From: Oscillospiraceae bacterium Zagget12
Lineage (GTDB): Bacteria > Bacillota > Clostridia > UBA1381
NCBI GenBank assembly: GCA_001941225.1
Contig: MSHM01000005.1
Span: 1 to 64,000 of the forward strand
DNA: 64,000 nucleotides
Reading direction: 5' to 3'
In this document: positions 34,248 to 43,698 of the stretch, one piece after another
How positions within the stretch are numbered: the first letter of the stretch is position 1
Layout of the letters: every line of letters begins with the position of its first letter
Position numbers and translations under genes: made by a program
The notes under the pieces: model-generated
What the model saw: only the letters and a program-made list of their open reading frames with translations
Database searches by the model: none
Told to the model about the DNA's origin: nothing

Positions 34248-35246
34248 TTAAAAATGATGTATCTTGACTTTTAATTCGCGGTATACCGTATACATACGGC
34301 TTAAATAAATGAATTTATACTTGTTTTTTTGCCGTATGTCCTCGACGCATTTCCTCGCCGGAGCGGAAAGCTTGCCGCCGTTCTCTGTGGCGATTTCATT
34401 TATCAGATTTGAAAGAGTGTCGAATATAGTCCGCCTTATTTTTTTGTCGCGCGCGAACGCGGCTTTGGAAAACTGTAGGTAATAGTTGGTTATACGCACA
34501 TTTGCAAGCTCGTCAAAATAAATTTTGTCCGCGCCCGCGCTTTTGGCAAAGTCATACGCGCCGTCAAGGCTTTTGATTACGTCCATAACTTTTAAAGTGG
34601 AGGTGTGACTTATACTGCCGTTTACAATCCTGTAGCGGTACAAAATATCCTCCGTAACTCGCACGCGTGAGCACACTGCTATGTATTTCAGGTAAAAATT
34701 AAGGTCCTGAGCCATTTTAAGCTCCGAAAAACACACATTGTATTTTTTCATCACTGCGGCGGAGAAAAGCTTGTTGCCCGGCACGGCGTTTATCCGCATT
34801 GCGGCAGTCAAATCCGACGGGCTTGACATATCGTATACTCCGGCGGGAGCGTATATACGCGCGTTGGTGCTGCGGCGCCCGTCCTCGCTTATAATGCTAT
34901 GCGCGCCTATAACCAGGTCGCAGTCGTTTTCGGACATATGCGCCGACAGTATTTCAAGCGCACGCGGCTCCATTATATCGTCCGCGTCGAAAAACATTAT
35001 ATATTCACCCTTGGAATTATCGAATCCGAGATTTCTCGCGTGCGGCGCGCCGTGATTTTCATCTGTTATAACCTTGACACGAGAGTCTTTTTTTTCATAT
35101 TCGCGCAGAATTTCAAGGCTGTTATCCGTCGAGCCGTCATTGACAAGAATCAGCTCAAAATCCTTGTATGTCTGATTAAGTACGGAATCCAATGTTTCCG
35201 CAAGATAACGCTGTGCATTATATACGGGTATTATTACGCTTATCAT
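34248..35246 (-). CDS. Family 2 glycosyltransferase
   Basis: The product (332 residues from ATG 35246, behind GGGAAG) begins ISVIIPVYNAQRYLAETLDSVLNQT, with VNDGSTDNS and the metal-binding FFDADD (DxD) near residue 85, all classic GT-A/GT2 signs. The C-terminal ~120 residues are helical and basic. It probably adds a sugar to a lipid-linked oligosaccharide exported by the neighbouring flippase; donor and acceptor are unknown. Confidence 0.9.
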   Translation of the reverse strand: MISVIIPVYNAQRYLAETLDSVLNQTYKDFELILVNDGSTDNSLEILREYEKKDSRVKVITDENHGAPHARNLGFDNSKGEYIMFFDADDIMEPRALEILSAHMSENDCDLVIGAHSIISEDGRRSTNARIYAPAGVYDMSSPSDLTAAMRINAVPGNKLFSAAVMKKYNVCFSELKMAQDLNFYLKYIAVCSRVRVTEDILYRYRIVNGSISHTSTLKVMDVIKSLDGAYDFAKSAGADKIYFDELANVRITNYYLQFSKAAFARDKKIRRTIFDTLSNLINEIATENGGKLSAPARKCVEDIRQKNKYKFIYLSRMYTVYRELKVKIHHF

Positions 35247-35284
35247 ACAGTCACTTCCCAAGTATATATATTTAGTATTATTAT

Positions 35285-35313
35285 ATTATACTATATTTTT
35301 GTCGGATTGTAAA
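35285..35313 (-). promoter_or_regulatory. Promoter of the GT2-flippase-ugd cluster
   Basis: On the minus strand TTTACA (35308-35313), 17-bp spacer, TATAAT (35285-35290), about 40 nt before the GT2 start. Confidence 0.75.
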
Positions 35314-35334
35314 GTAAATTTGGGCAAATAATAC

Positions 35335-35365
35335 AAAAAACGGGCTTTGAAATTAATCAAAGCCC
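35335..35365 (-). terminator. Terminator of glyA
   Basis: GGGCTTTGA/TCAAAGCCC (35342-35350/35357-35365) followed on the minus strand by GTTTTTT. Confidence 0.9.
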
Positions 35366-35394
35366 ATTAAATTGTTGATATATACGTTAAAATC

Positions 35395-36636
35395 CTATTT
35401 GTAAAGAGGATATTTGTCGCAAAGAGCCTTAACTCTTGCCTTAACATCTTCCTTGCTGCCCTCGAAATCCTTGATTGTAAGAGCAATCAGCTTACCCACT
35501 TCAACCATATCTTCTTCTTTAAAGCCTCTTGACGTGGACGCGGGAGTGCCTATTCTTATACCGCTTGTGATGAACGGACTCTTTGTGTCGAACGGTATAG
35601 CGTTCTTGTTTACGGTTATGCCGACCTCATCGAGCATTTTTTCAGCCTCTTTGCCGGTTACGCCGGAATCGGTAAGGTTGACAAGCATAAGATGATTGTC
35701 GGTACCGCCCGAAACAAGCTTAAAGCCCTCACTCATAAGAGTATCGGCAAGGGTTGCGGCATTTTTAACGACCTGCTCGGCGTATGCCTTAAAGCTCGGG
35801 TCAAGAGCCTCCTTAAAGCAAACCGCTTTCGCTGCGATTGTGTGCATCAGCGGACCGCCCTGAATACCGGGGAATATCGCCTTGTTAATCTTCTTTGCAA
35901 GCTCCTCGTCGTTTGTGAGGATAAGACCGCCTCTGGGACCTCTCAAGGTCTTGTGAGTGGTTGTGGTAACAACGTCCGCATAGGGCATCGGCGACGGGTG
36001 ACAGCCTGCCGCTACAAGTCCGGCGATATGCGCCATATCAACCATAAAATACGCGCCGACCTCTTTTGCTATTTCCGCGAATTTTTCAAAATCGATAATT
36101 CTCGGATAAGCGCTTGCGCCCGCAAGAATAAGCTTAGGCTTACATTCGAGAGCAATTCGTCTTACCTCGTCGTAATCAATCGTGTTGGTGTCCTCGGTAA
36201 CGCCGTAGGGCACGATGTTAAAGTATTTGCCCGACATATTTACGGGTGAGCCATGGCTTAAGTGTCCGCCGTGAGCGAGGCTCATCGAAAGAACGGTGTC
36301 GCCGGGTGTGAGCAGGGCAAAGAATACAGCCATATTAGCCTGCGCGCCCGAGTGCGCCTGCACATTGGCATAACCCGCGCCGAAAAGCTCCTTGGCTCTT
36401 TCTATAGCGAGGGTTTCAACAACGTCCACGTACTCACAGCCGCCGTAGTAGCGCTTTCCCGGATAACCCTCCGCATACTTGTTTGTAAGCGGCGAGCCGT
36501 TGGCCTCCATAATTCTTTCCGAAACAAAATTTTCCGACGCAATAAGCTCAATCTTATTTTGCTGACGGCTTGTTTCCTGCTGTATAGCCTCGTAGACCTC
36601 CGGGTCAAAAGATTTCATCTTCTCGTATTTTTCCAT
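35395..36636 (-). CDS. glyA: Serine hydroxymethyltransferase
   Basis: PLP enzyme interconverting serine and glycine with tetrahydrofolate. ATG 36636, behind AAAGGAAACGG, gives the usual N-terminus and a 413-residue protein; the track's extra 22 residues are not family-like. Motifs: [25 protein letters not shown], and the PLP lysine in [16 protein letters not shown]. Monocistronic with its own terminator. Confidence 0.96.
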   Translation of the reverse strand: MEKYEKMKSFDPEVYEAIQQETSRQQNKIELIASENFVSERIMEANGSPLTNKYAEGYPGKRYYGGCEYVDVVETLAIERAKELFGAGYANVQAHSGAQANMAVFFALLTPGDTVLSMSLAHGGHLSHGSPVNMSGKYFNIVPYGVTEDTNTIDYDEVRRIALECKPKLILAGASAYPRIIDFEKFAEIAKEVGAYFMVDMAHIAGLVAAGCHPSPMPYADVVTTTTHKTLRGPRGGLILTNDEELAKKINKAIFPGIQGGPLMHTIAAKAVCFKEALDPSFKAYAEQVVKNAATLADTLMSEGFKLVSGGTDNHLMLVNLTDSGVTGKEAEKMLDEVGITVNKNAIPFDTKSPFITSGIRIGTPASTSRGFKEEDMVEVGKLIALTIKDFEGSKEDVKARVKALCDKYPLYK

Positions 36637-36710
36637 AATTCCGTTTCCTTTCATAGTAAAGCTTATTGATAATATTATATCTGTTATTTTCAAAAAGTGC
36701 AAGCCTTTTA

Positions 36711-36739
36711 TTGCAAATTTTCAGCGAAAAGTGTATAAT
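36711..36739 (+). promoter_or_regulatory. Promoter of nth
   Basis: TTGCAA (36711-36716), 17-bp spacer, TATAAT (36734-36739). Confidence 0.75.
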
Positions 36740-36782
36740 ACAGATAATTAATTAAAAATTTGCCGTAAAAGGGGGGATTTCA

Positions 36783-37415
36783 TTGACAAAAAAGGAACGC
36801 GCGGAGAGAATGCGCACTTTGCTGGACGAGGCATATCCGAACGTAAAATGCACGCTCGATTATTCAAATCCGCTTGAAATGCTTATCGCCACGCAGCTTT
36901 CGGCGCAATGCACGGACGCGCGCGTGAATATAATCACGGAAACTCTGTTTAAGAAATACAGGAGCGCGGAGGATTTCGCCAACGCCGATTATGAGGAGTT
37001 ATGCAATGATATAAAATCGGCGGGATTTTACAGGAACAAGGCTAAGAATATAATTTTGTGCTGTCGGCGCATTATAGACGTTTACGGCGGAGAGGTTCCC
37101 GACACTATGGAGGATTTGACAAGCCTTGCCGGCACGGGCAGAAAGACGGCGAACCTTGTGCTGGGCGATATATTCGGCAAGCCGGCGGTCGTTGTGGACA
37201 CCCACTGCAAGAGAGTCGCGAAAAGAATAGGCTTGACCGTAAACGATGACCCTGCAAAGGTTGAATCGGATTTGAAAAAAATAATTCCGCCCGATTATCA
37301 GCTCCGTATGTGCCACCAATTTGTGGCGCACGGACGGGCAATATGTGCGGCGCGTAAGCCGAAATGCGAAATTTGCCCGATAGCCGAGATATGCAAAAGC
37401 GCGGGAAAATGCTGA
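36783..37415 (+). CDS. nth: Endonuclease III
   Basis: Bifunctional DNA glycosylase/AP lyase for oxidised pyrimidines. The 210-residue product has the helix-hairpin-helix LAGTGRKTANLVLG with the catalytic Lys, VVDTHCKRVAKRIGL with the catalytic Asp, and the [4Fe-4S] cysteines of CAARKPKCEICPIAEIC. TTG start follows a GGGGGG site. A terminator follows directly. Confidence 0.95.
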   Translation: MTKKERAERMRTLLDEAYPNVKCTLDYSNPLEMLIATQLSAQCTDARVNIITETLFKKYRSAEDFANADYEELCNDIKSAGFYRNKAKNIILCCRRIIDVYGGEVPDTMEDLTSLAGTGRKTANLVLGDIFGKPAVVVDTHCKRVAKRIGLTVNDDPAKVESDLKKIIPPDYQLRMCHQFVAHGRAICAARKPKCEICPIAEICKSAGKC

Positions 37416-37440
37416 AAAAAAACACCTTTCGGTGTTTTTT
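37415..37440. terminator. Bidirectional terminator between nth and the glycosyltransferase gene
   Basis: AACACC-TTTC-GGTGTT (37421-37436) flanked by A and T runs, so it can act on both strands. Confidence 0.88.
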
Positions 37441-37445
37441 CGGAA

Positions 37446-37480
37446 AGCAGACAAAACCGGTTGGGTTTTGCCTGCTTTTT
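37446..37480 (+). terminator. Second hairpin after nth
   Basis: AGCAG(A)CAAAACC/GGTTTTG(C)CTGCT followed by TTTTT, a back-up terminator for the rightward gene. Confidence 0.6.
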
Positions 37481-37483
37481 GCT

Positions 37484-38734
37484 TTAGAGGTAGCCTATGA
37501 AATAATTAACGGTACCGATAAGGTTTAGCGCAAACCCGATAAACATAAGCGGATAATTGATATTTTTCCATTTGCCGTCCTTTGAGAAGGTAAGCATCAA
37601 TCCCAAAAATACAATCGGAAGAATGTCGTTGGTATATCGGTTGCCGAAATGTGAGCCGCCCATTGTTTTGTGAGCTGTAAGGGCGATTATATACAGGATT
37701 GAAACAAGCACAATCATAATTGTGAGCGGTATATCGTTATTTGTTTTCTTTAAGAACGAACGGACGGTGTATACAATGTACGATATGAAAATGGGGCTGA
37801 CAAGAAATATGCACATACCGTTAAAAGCGGGATACTGCCATACTCCGTCCTCTACTTCGGGAAGGCGGAAAATTGCCGGCATATTTTCTTTAATATATGT
37901 CAAGCTGAATTGTCCGTACTCGGACTCGGTAAATTCCGGCAAATAATTATGCCCGAATTCAACAATGCTCCCGAATCTCGCGTAATTCAAAATCATATAC
38001 GACAGCGCGATAATAACCATAGGAATAACAGCCGTAAAGCGTTTTTTGATTATATCGGTAATTTTGTCGTCGGGGTATTCGGTCATATGCGCTTTATAGA
38101 TAAGATACAGCAGAACGGGTATAAATATAACCGTAAGCGGACGGCAGCCTACCGCGCACGCCCAAAACGCCAGCGATAAGCCGGCTTTATTTTTCAGCGC
38201 ATAGTATATTGCCATAAGGCAGAGCGTAAACGACATATTCTGCGCGATAAACCATACCCACGCGTTCTGAGCCGTCATAAGCCAGTTTGAGCCGACCGTT
38301 AAGAACAGGGCAAAAAATACGGCGCTTTTGCCTTTAACACCGAAATGCTCCGCAATTTTAAACGCGTATACCGCGCCCAAAAGGGACGCCGCAAAGGCTA
38401 TCATACCGTCGCAGGTGTCCCAACCCAAAGCCACAAACGGTAGCATAACATAGGACGGAAACGGCGGAAAGCTTACGTAATACTTATTGTTAAAAATTGC
38501 CAATTCAAGCCAGGAGTAATTCTGACCCAGGTCAAGCCGACCCTCGAGCCAAGACTGCGCTTGAAGTATATAGCTGTTATAGTAGTGTCCGCTCCAAGGC
38601 CATTGACCGGTAAACGTCCATAAAATGAACAATACCGCCGTGACGCAAAAACAGAGCGTGATTATATCCGTATTGATATTTTCAAATAAGGAATAGCTAT
38701 CCTTTTTTGTTGATTTTTTTGTCGCTTTTTTCAT
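37484..38734 (-). CDS. Polytopic membrane glycosyltransferase-like protein
   Basis: ATG 38734 lies behind AGGAGG; the track's longer form is upstream sequence. The 416-residue product starts with a lysine-rich tail (MKKATKKSTKK) followed by about ten membrane segments and a periplasm-side first loop (WPWSGHYYNSYILQAQSWLEGRLDLGQNY) like GT-C mannosyl- or arabinosyl-type transferases. A family cannot be named firmly. It is 11 nt downstream of another GT-C gene, and both probably decorate surface glycans using lipid-linked sugars. Confidence 0.65.
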   Translation of the reverse strand: MKKATKKSTKKDSYSLFENINTDIITLCFCVTAVLFILWTFTGQWPWSGHYYNSYILQAQSWLEGRLDLGQNYSWLELAIFNNKYYVSFPPFPSYVMLPFVALGWDTCDGMIAFAASLLGAVYAFKIAEHFGVKGKSAVFFALFLTVGSNWLMTAQNAWVWFIAQNMSFTLCLMAIYYALKNKAGLSLAFWACAVGCRPLTVIFIPVLLYLIYKAHMTEYPDDKITDIIKKRFTAVIPMVIIALSYMILNYARFGSIVEFGHNYLPEFTESEYGQFSLTYIKENMPAIFRLPEVEDGVWQYPAFNGMCIFLVSPIFISYIVYTVRSFLKKTNNDIPLTIMIVLVSILYIIALTAHKTMGGSHFGNRYTNDILPIVFLGLMLTFSKDGKWKNINYPLMFIGFALNLIGTVNYFIGYL

Positions 38735-38745
38735 TTCAAAACCTC

Positions 38746-40047
38746 CTATAAAATTTGTTTCCAACATAAATATCCCGCGAGATAAACGCCAAGTCCGACA
38801 GCCATCGACGCCGTTATCAGAGGTTCCGTCCATTTATGCCGCTCGGAAAAATCCGAGAGGAATAAAAACGCCGGTATCGCGCAGGTCATATAACGCGGCG
38901 CGCTTATTATGTAATCAACACTCATATTGAGTATAAAATACACGATAAGATACGCGCTGTACATATTTCTGCTTTTTCGCAGACCGTATACGTTGCAGGC
39001 AAGCACCAAAATTATCGACACTATTGACGGAATCCATATTTCAACAGCTCTTTCCGCACTGCCCGACATCAAATTATCAAATAAAGAGGAAATGCCCGTA
39101 CCGAAATACGCCGAGCCGTGATTCCAGTATTTGCGCTGATACTCGAGGAATTTAAACGGATCGCCGGTGACCTTCCAATTACAGAAGAGATATATGCCCG
39201 TTCCCAAAAGCATCAGGAATATCCAAAGTCCTTTGGAATAGAACAGTCTCCATACCTCTTTTATATTCTTGTTTTTGAGCTTTTCAAGTATTTTGTAATG
39301 CTCCAGCCATTCGACAGCGGCGGGAATTGCAAGCATAATGCCCACCATTCGCGACAGAGCCGCCGCGGCTCCGAATATACCCACAAGATGCCATTTATGC
39401 TTTCTTATATAGTAAAGCGTTGCCGCCGATGTGAAGAGCAGCATACTTTCATTCATTATCGTTCCGAAGAAAAGCGCGTGCGGGAAAACCGACATATAAA
39501 TTATCGCGCGCAATGCGGTGCTTTTATTGTAATCTATTGAAAACAGCTTGAACAGATAGCAGCAAGCCGCCGAATAGAGCGTGAAGGAGGTTATAAGTCC
39601 GCTCAACCGCATATCGCGGAACACAATGTTAAATATCTTCATAATCCACGGATAGAGCGGGAAAAATGCCAATGTAGTATAGTCCGCGCCGTTGCTTTCG
39701 GTGTGATATGTGTAGCCGCCCATAGCGATGCGGTAGTAATTATTGGCGTCCCATTTCATATACTGCTCCATAATTCCGTCAAAGCCGTTTACGTTGTCGT
39801 TAAACATATATATGACGCATAGCGAGAATATGAACACAATAATTCTGAAAAGAAACGCTGCACCGAATACAAAAGCGATTTCCTTTACCGTCGGTTCCTG
39901 CGAATCATAAAGTATTCGCTTGTCTGCAAGAACAGCATCTGTGAATTTGTTTTTCGGCAGCGCAAGCCCCGAGCTTGATAAAACTCTCATCAGTATCACG
40001 ATGACAGCGCACCATACAATAACGCTTGATAAAATTGAAACAATCAT
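38746..40047 (-). CDS. Mannosyltransferase PIG-V-like membrane glycosyltransferase
   Basis: The 433-residue product has many membrane segments and the luminal-loop motif MEQYMKWDANNYYRIAMGGY plus TTLAFFPLYPW, which resemble PIG-V/GT-C mannosyltransferase-like bacterial proteins. The acidic WDANNYY in the first large loop would be the catalytic site. AAGGAG precedes ATG; the partner gene follows closely. Confidence 0.75.
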   Translation of the reverse strand: MIVSILSSVIVWCAVIVILMRVLSSSGLALPKNKFTDAVLADKRILYDSQEPTVKEIAFVFGAAFLFRIIVFIFSLCVIYMFNDNVNGFDGIMEQYMKWDANNYYRIAMGGYTYHTESNGADYTTLAFFPLYPWIMKIFNIVFRDMRLSGLITSFTLYSAACCYLFKLFSIDYNKSTALRAIIYMSVFPHALFFGTIMNESMLLFTSAATLYYIRKHKWHLVGIFGAAAALSRMVGIMLAIPAAVEWLEHYKILEKLKNKNIKEVWRLFYSKGLWIFLMLLGTGIYLFCNWKVTGDPFKFLEYQRKYWNHGSAYFGTGISSLFDNLMSGSAERAVEIWIPSIVSIILVLACNVYGLRKSRNMYSAYLIVYFILNMSVDYIISAPRYMTCAIPAFLFLSDFSERHKWTEPLITASMAVGLGVYLAGYLCWKQIL

Positions 40048-40114
40048 AATTTTTGCTCCTTAAAATATATTGTATTATGTTTACCGACAGGTAAACTTCA
40101 ATGCAAAGGTTCTG

Positions 40115-41209
40115 TCACACATTAAAGCGGAACAGAACAATATCGCCGTCCTTCATCACATATTCCTTGCCCTCACTGCGCACAAGACCCTTTTCCTTTG
40201 CCGCCGCCATACTTCCGCACGCCATTAGGTCGTCGTAGTGGACAACCTCGGCGCGGATAAAGCCGCGCTCGAAGTCGGTGTGTATTTTACCCGCCGCCTG
40301 AGGTGCCTTTGTGCCGTTTGTAATAGTCCACGCCCTTACCTCGGGTTCGCCCGCCGTCAGATAGCTGATAAGTCCCAAGAGGGTGTAGCTTGCCTTTATA
40401 AGTCGGTCAAGACCGGATTCGCTCATACCCAATTCTTCAAGGAACATAGCCTTTTCCTCACCGTCAAGCTGCGCGATTTCCTCTTCTATACGCGCGCTTA
40501 CGGGCATTACCTGAGAGCCCTCCTTTTCGGCAAGCTCCTTGACGCGGTTTACGTATTCGTTATTTTCTATTCCCTTTGAAAAATCGTCTTCCGCCACATT
40601 TGCCGCGTAGATTACCGGTTTCATAGATATAAGCGCGATTTCTTTCATTACAGCCGCCTCGTCCTCGGTGTATTCAAGACTTCTCGCGGGCAAGCCGTCC
40701 TCAAGAGCCGCCTTGACGCGCTCTAAGAGCGCAAGCTCCGCGGCGAGGGATTTATCGCCCTTCATAGCCTTTTTTGTGCGGTCGATGCGCCTTTCAATCA
40801 TTTCTATGTCCGAGAAAATCAGCTCAAGGCTTATCGTTTCAATATCGCGTATAGGGTCTATGGAGCCGTCCACATGAGTGATATTCTCGTCCTCAAAGCA
40901 GCGCACAACGTGAACTATAGCGTCCACCTCGCGTATATGAGAAAGGAATTTGTTTCCCAATCCCTCTCCCTTTGACGCGCCCTTTACAAGTCCGGCAATG
41001 TCCACAAATTCGATATACGCGTGAGTGACCTTTTTTGGGTGATACATTTCTGCGAGCTTGTCAAGGCGCTCGTCCGGAACGTCCACAATGCCCACGTTCG
41101 GCTCGATTGTGCAGAACGGATAGTTTGCCGATTCCGCTCCCGCCTGCGTTATAGCGTTAAATAAAGTTGACTTGCCGACATTCGGCAGACCTACGATTCC
41201 TAATTTCAT
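40115..41209 (-). CDS. ychF: Redox-regulated ATPase YchF
   Basis: An Obg-family P-loop protein that hydrolyses ATP and associates with ribosomes; it modulates the oxidative stress response in other bacteria. The 364-residue product has GLPNVGKSTLFNAIT, the switch region, DIAGLVKGASKGEGLGN, NVAE in the nucleobase-specificity position (in place of NKxD), and the C-terminal TGS-like domain. GAAAGGA precedes ATG. Confidence 0.95.
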   Translation of the reverse strand: MKLGIVGLPNVGKSTLFNAITQAGAESANYPFCTIEPNVGIVDVPDERLDKLAEMYHPKKVTHAYIEFVDIAGLVKGASKGEGLGNKFLSHIREVDAIVHVVRCFEDENITHVDGSIDPIRDIETISLELIFSDIEMIERRIDRTKKAMKGDKSLAAELALLERVKAALEDGLPARSLEYTEDEAAVMKEIALISMKPVIYAANVAEDDFSKGIENNEYVNRVKELAEKEGSQVMPVSARIEEEIAQLDGEEKAMFLEELGMSESGLDRLIKASYTLLGLISYLTAGEPEVRAWTITNGTKAPQAAGKIHTDFERGFIRAEVVHYDDLMACGSMAAAKEKGLVRSEGKEYVMKDGDIVLFRFNV

Positions 41210-41383
41210 TATATTTTTCGTCCTTTCGATTGCTCAAAAATAAAATTTTGGCGTAATTTTGTAAAAATTCTATGAATTTATTATACAACATTTAAAAGAT
41301 TTACGCAATACTCTTTATTATTTTTTCGGAATGTGATATAATGCGGTTAATATGAAAATAAAGATATTAAGGAGGATACGGTA

Positions 41384-42070
41384 ATGGCAAACAATAAGGT
41401 GCTTATAGCGGACGATGACGCTCATATTGCGGAACTTATAAAGGTTTATTTTGAAAAGGACGGTTTTACGACGGTTACCGCGAACAACGGCAAAAAGGCG
41501 GTGGAGCTTTTTAAGTCCGAGGCGCCGGCAATAGTGATACTTGACGTTATGATGCCGGAAATGGACGGCTGGCAGGTATGCCGCGAAATAAGGCGCGTAA
41601 GCAATATTCCTATAATAATGCTGACGGCTAAGGGCGAAACCTTTGATAAGGTTTTGGGATTTGAGCTTGGCGCGGACGATTATATGGTAAAGCCGTTTGA
41701 GCCTAAGGAGCTTATCGCAAGAGTGAAGGCGGTTTTGAGAAGGAGCGACGCAAAGGAAACCAGCGCGGAAAAGGAAATAGTATTCCCCAATCTTACAATC
41801 AATCTTTCAAATTACGAGCTGAAAATCAACGGAAATATAGTTGACGTGCCGCCGAAAGAGCTTGAACTTCTGTATTATCTCGCGTCCAATCCGAATAGGG
41901 TGTTTACGCGCGAACAGCTGCTGGAGGAGGTATGGGGCTTTGACTATTTCGGCGATTCGCGCACGGTGGACGTGCATATAAAGCGCCTTCGCGAAAAACT
42001 GGAGGGCGTAGAGGCGAATTGGCAGCTTAAGACCGTCTGGGGCGTCGGATATAAATTTGAGGTAAGATAA
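41384..42070 (+). CDS. OmpR/PhoB-family response regulator
   Basis: The 228-residue product has a receiver domain with the acidic pair DDD, phospho-acceptor Asp in VILDVMMPEMDG, and Lys in YMVKPFEPKEL, then a winged-helix DNA-binding domain ending GVGYKFEVR. Its stop overlaps the kinase start by one base. Target genes are unknown. A TATAAT lies about 43 nt upstream in the ychF divergent spacer. Confidence 0.92.
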   Translation: MANNKVLIADDDAHIAELIKVYFEKDGFTTVTANNGKKAVELFKSEAPAIVILDVMMPEMDGWQVCREIRRVSNIPIIMLTAKGETFDKVLGFELGADDYMVKPFEPKELIARVKAVLRRSDAKETSAEKEIVFPNLTINLSNYELKINGNIVDVPPKELELLYYLASNPNRVFTREQLLEEVWGFDYFGDSRTVDVHIKRLREKLEGVEANWQLKTVWGVGYKFEVR

Positions 42071-43488
42071 TGTTTAAGAGTATTTTAGCGCGCCTGTTTT
42101 GGACGTATGCCACTATACTTGTGCTTGTATTCACATCGGTGTCCGTATCGGTGGGAATATTTGTAAACCAATTTGCCGTAAGTCAGCATACAAACGACGT
42201 AATCAGAGTCGCGGATACTATAGAATACTGGACAGCCGCGCTGCAAATAGAAAATGAGGATTCGCGGGCGAGAGTGGCATACAGACAAATTCTCGATTCG
42301 TGGGCGGATTTTCTTCACTCGGATATAGTAATAACCAATACAAGCGGCGAGGTGCTTGAAAGCACTTGCAGTATAACAACCGTGCCGGACGACCTTGTGA
42401 ATGAAGTCACGAACGGGAGCACAATCAATATTCGCAGCACCTTTAATGGCGCCTATGACAGAAATATAATGGTTGTGGGCGTCCCAATGGAGTATCAGGG
42501 CACCGTTGTCGGAGCTATGTTTTTCAATACGGGACTTATGAGCATAAAAAAGACAATGCTCAAGCTCTTTTCAATCTTCCTGATTTCCTCGGCATTTTCG
42601 ATACTTATAGCCGCGGCACTGGTGTATATGCAGTCGAAGAGAATATCAAAGCCGATAGGGGAGATTAATAAGGCGGCGAGAAATATAGCGTCGGGTAATT
42701 TTGACAATCGCGTTGCCGTAACAAGCTCCGATGAAATCGGTCAGCTTGCGTCAAGTTTTAATTTTATGGCGGATTCGGTGAAAGAGCTTGAAACGGCGCG
42801 GTCGGAATTTATAAGCGATGTGTCGCATGAGCTGCGCACGCCTATGACGAGTATTTCCGGATTTGTAGAGGGCATACTTGACGGCACAATTCCCGAGGAA
42901 AAACGGGACGAGTATCTTAAAATAGTTCTCGACGAGTCAAAACGGCTTACCAAGATGGTAAACGATATGCTTGAAATGTCGAAAATGTCCTCAAGCGAGT
43001 ATAAACTCGATATAACGAAATTCGACCTGAACGAGCTTACGAGAGTGTGCATAATAAGCCTCGGCAACAGGATTGACGAGAAAAATCTTGAGCTTAATGT
43101 GGATTTTGAAAAGGATTCGATGATGGTGCTCGCGGATAAGGACGCTATACAGCGCGTCATAATAAATCTGCTTGACAATGCCATAAAGTTCAGCTATCCC
43201 AATACGACCGTGGGCATACGCACATGGACGGAGGACGGCAGAGCGAGATTTTGCGTCGGCAACTTCGGCGACGGAATAAGCGGCGCGGATTTGAGAAATA
43301 TTTTTAACCGTTTCTATAAGACGGATAAATCAAGAGTAAATCAAAAGAGCGGCGCGGGGCTGGGATTGTCGTTTGTGAAAAATATACTCACTCTCCACAG
43401 GCAAAATGTGTGGGTTGAGAGCGTCGATACAAAGGAAGGCTCCTCCGTAAAGTATACAAAATTTACATTTACACTGGAACTTGAGTGA
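42070..43488 (+). CDS. Sensor histidine kinase
   Basis: The 472-residue product has two membrane helices (about 10-32 and 160-185) enclosing an extracytoplasmic sensor region, then HAMP, the H-box FISDVSHELRTPMTSI, N-box INLLDNAIKFS, and G boxes FGDGISG and GAGLGLSFVK. It should autophosphorylate on the H-box His and pass the phosphate to the coupled response regulator. The signal is unknown. Confidence 0.92.
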   Translation: MFKSILARLFWTYATILVLVFTSVSVSVGIFVNQFAVSQHTNDVIRVADTIEYWTAALQIENEDSRARVAYRQILDSWADFLHSDIVITNTSGEVLESTCSITTVPDDLVNEVTNGSTINIRSTFNGAYDRNIMVVGVPMEYQGTVVGAMFFNTGLMSIKKTMLKLFSIFLISSAFSILIAAALVYMQSKRISKPIGEINKAARNIASGNFDNRVAVTSSDEIGQLASSFNFMADSVKELETARSEFISDVSHELRTPMTSISGFVEGILDGTIPEEKRDEYLKIVLDESKRLTKMVNDMLEMSKMSSSEYKLDITKFDLNELTRVCIISLGNRIDEKNLELNVDFEKDSMMVLADKDAIQRVIINLLDNAIKFSYPNTTVGIRTWTEDGRARFCVGNFGDGISGADLRNIFNRFYKTDKSRVNQKSGAGLGLSFVKNILTLHRQNVWVESVDTKEGSSVKYTKFTFTLELE

Positions 43489-43496
43489 TTTTGCTA

Positions 43497-43525
43497 TTGA
43501 CTGAAAATGAAAAAAGGTGTAAAAT
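43497..43525 (+). promoter_or_regulatory. Promoter of galT
   Basis: TTGACT (43497-43502), 17-bp spacer, TAAAAT (43520-43525). It leaves a 5' leader of about 165 nt. Confidence 0.8.
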
Positions 43526-43554
43526 AAACTTATAGGAAAATTTAAGGAGGTAAC

Positions 43555-43596
43555 GTGAAAAATAAACTGCGCATCTCACCATTATTCGGAGCTTGA
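43555..43596 (+). CDS. Possible 13-codon leader peptide upstream of galT
   Basis: GTG follows AAGGAGG by 4 nt and opens a frame of 13 codons ending at TGA. The ribosome site is one of the strongest in the region yet belongs to no larger gene. The end of the frame enters the first hairpin of the leader, so ribosome position could affect folding. Confidence 0.4.
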   Translation: MKNKLRISPLFGA

Positions 43597-43680
43597 CGTA
43601 TAAGCATACGACGGCGCTCCTCATAACGGCAATCTGCTTGTTTCTTTTCCACGTTATGATTTGTGCCGCCGCAGGGCGGC
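43588..43680 (+). ncRNA. Structured galT leader
   Basis: Three consecutive helices: GGAGC/GCTCC enclosing CGTAT-AAGC-ATACG (43588-43620); CATAACG/CGTTATG (43622-43628/43652-43658); and GCCGCC-GCAG-GGCGGC (43665-43680), which ends a few bases before the galT ribosome site. No U tract follows, so control would act on translation, not termination. I do not recognise a known riboswitch. Confidence 0.45.
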
Positions 43681-43698
43681 GGAATGGAGGAAATATAA

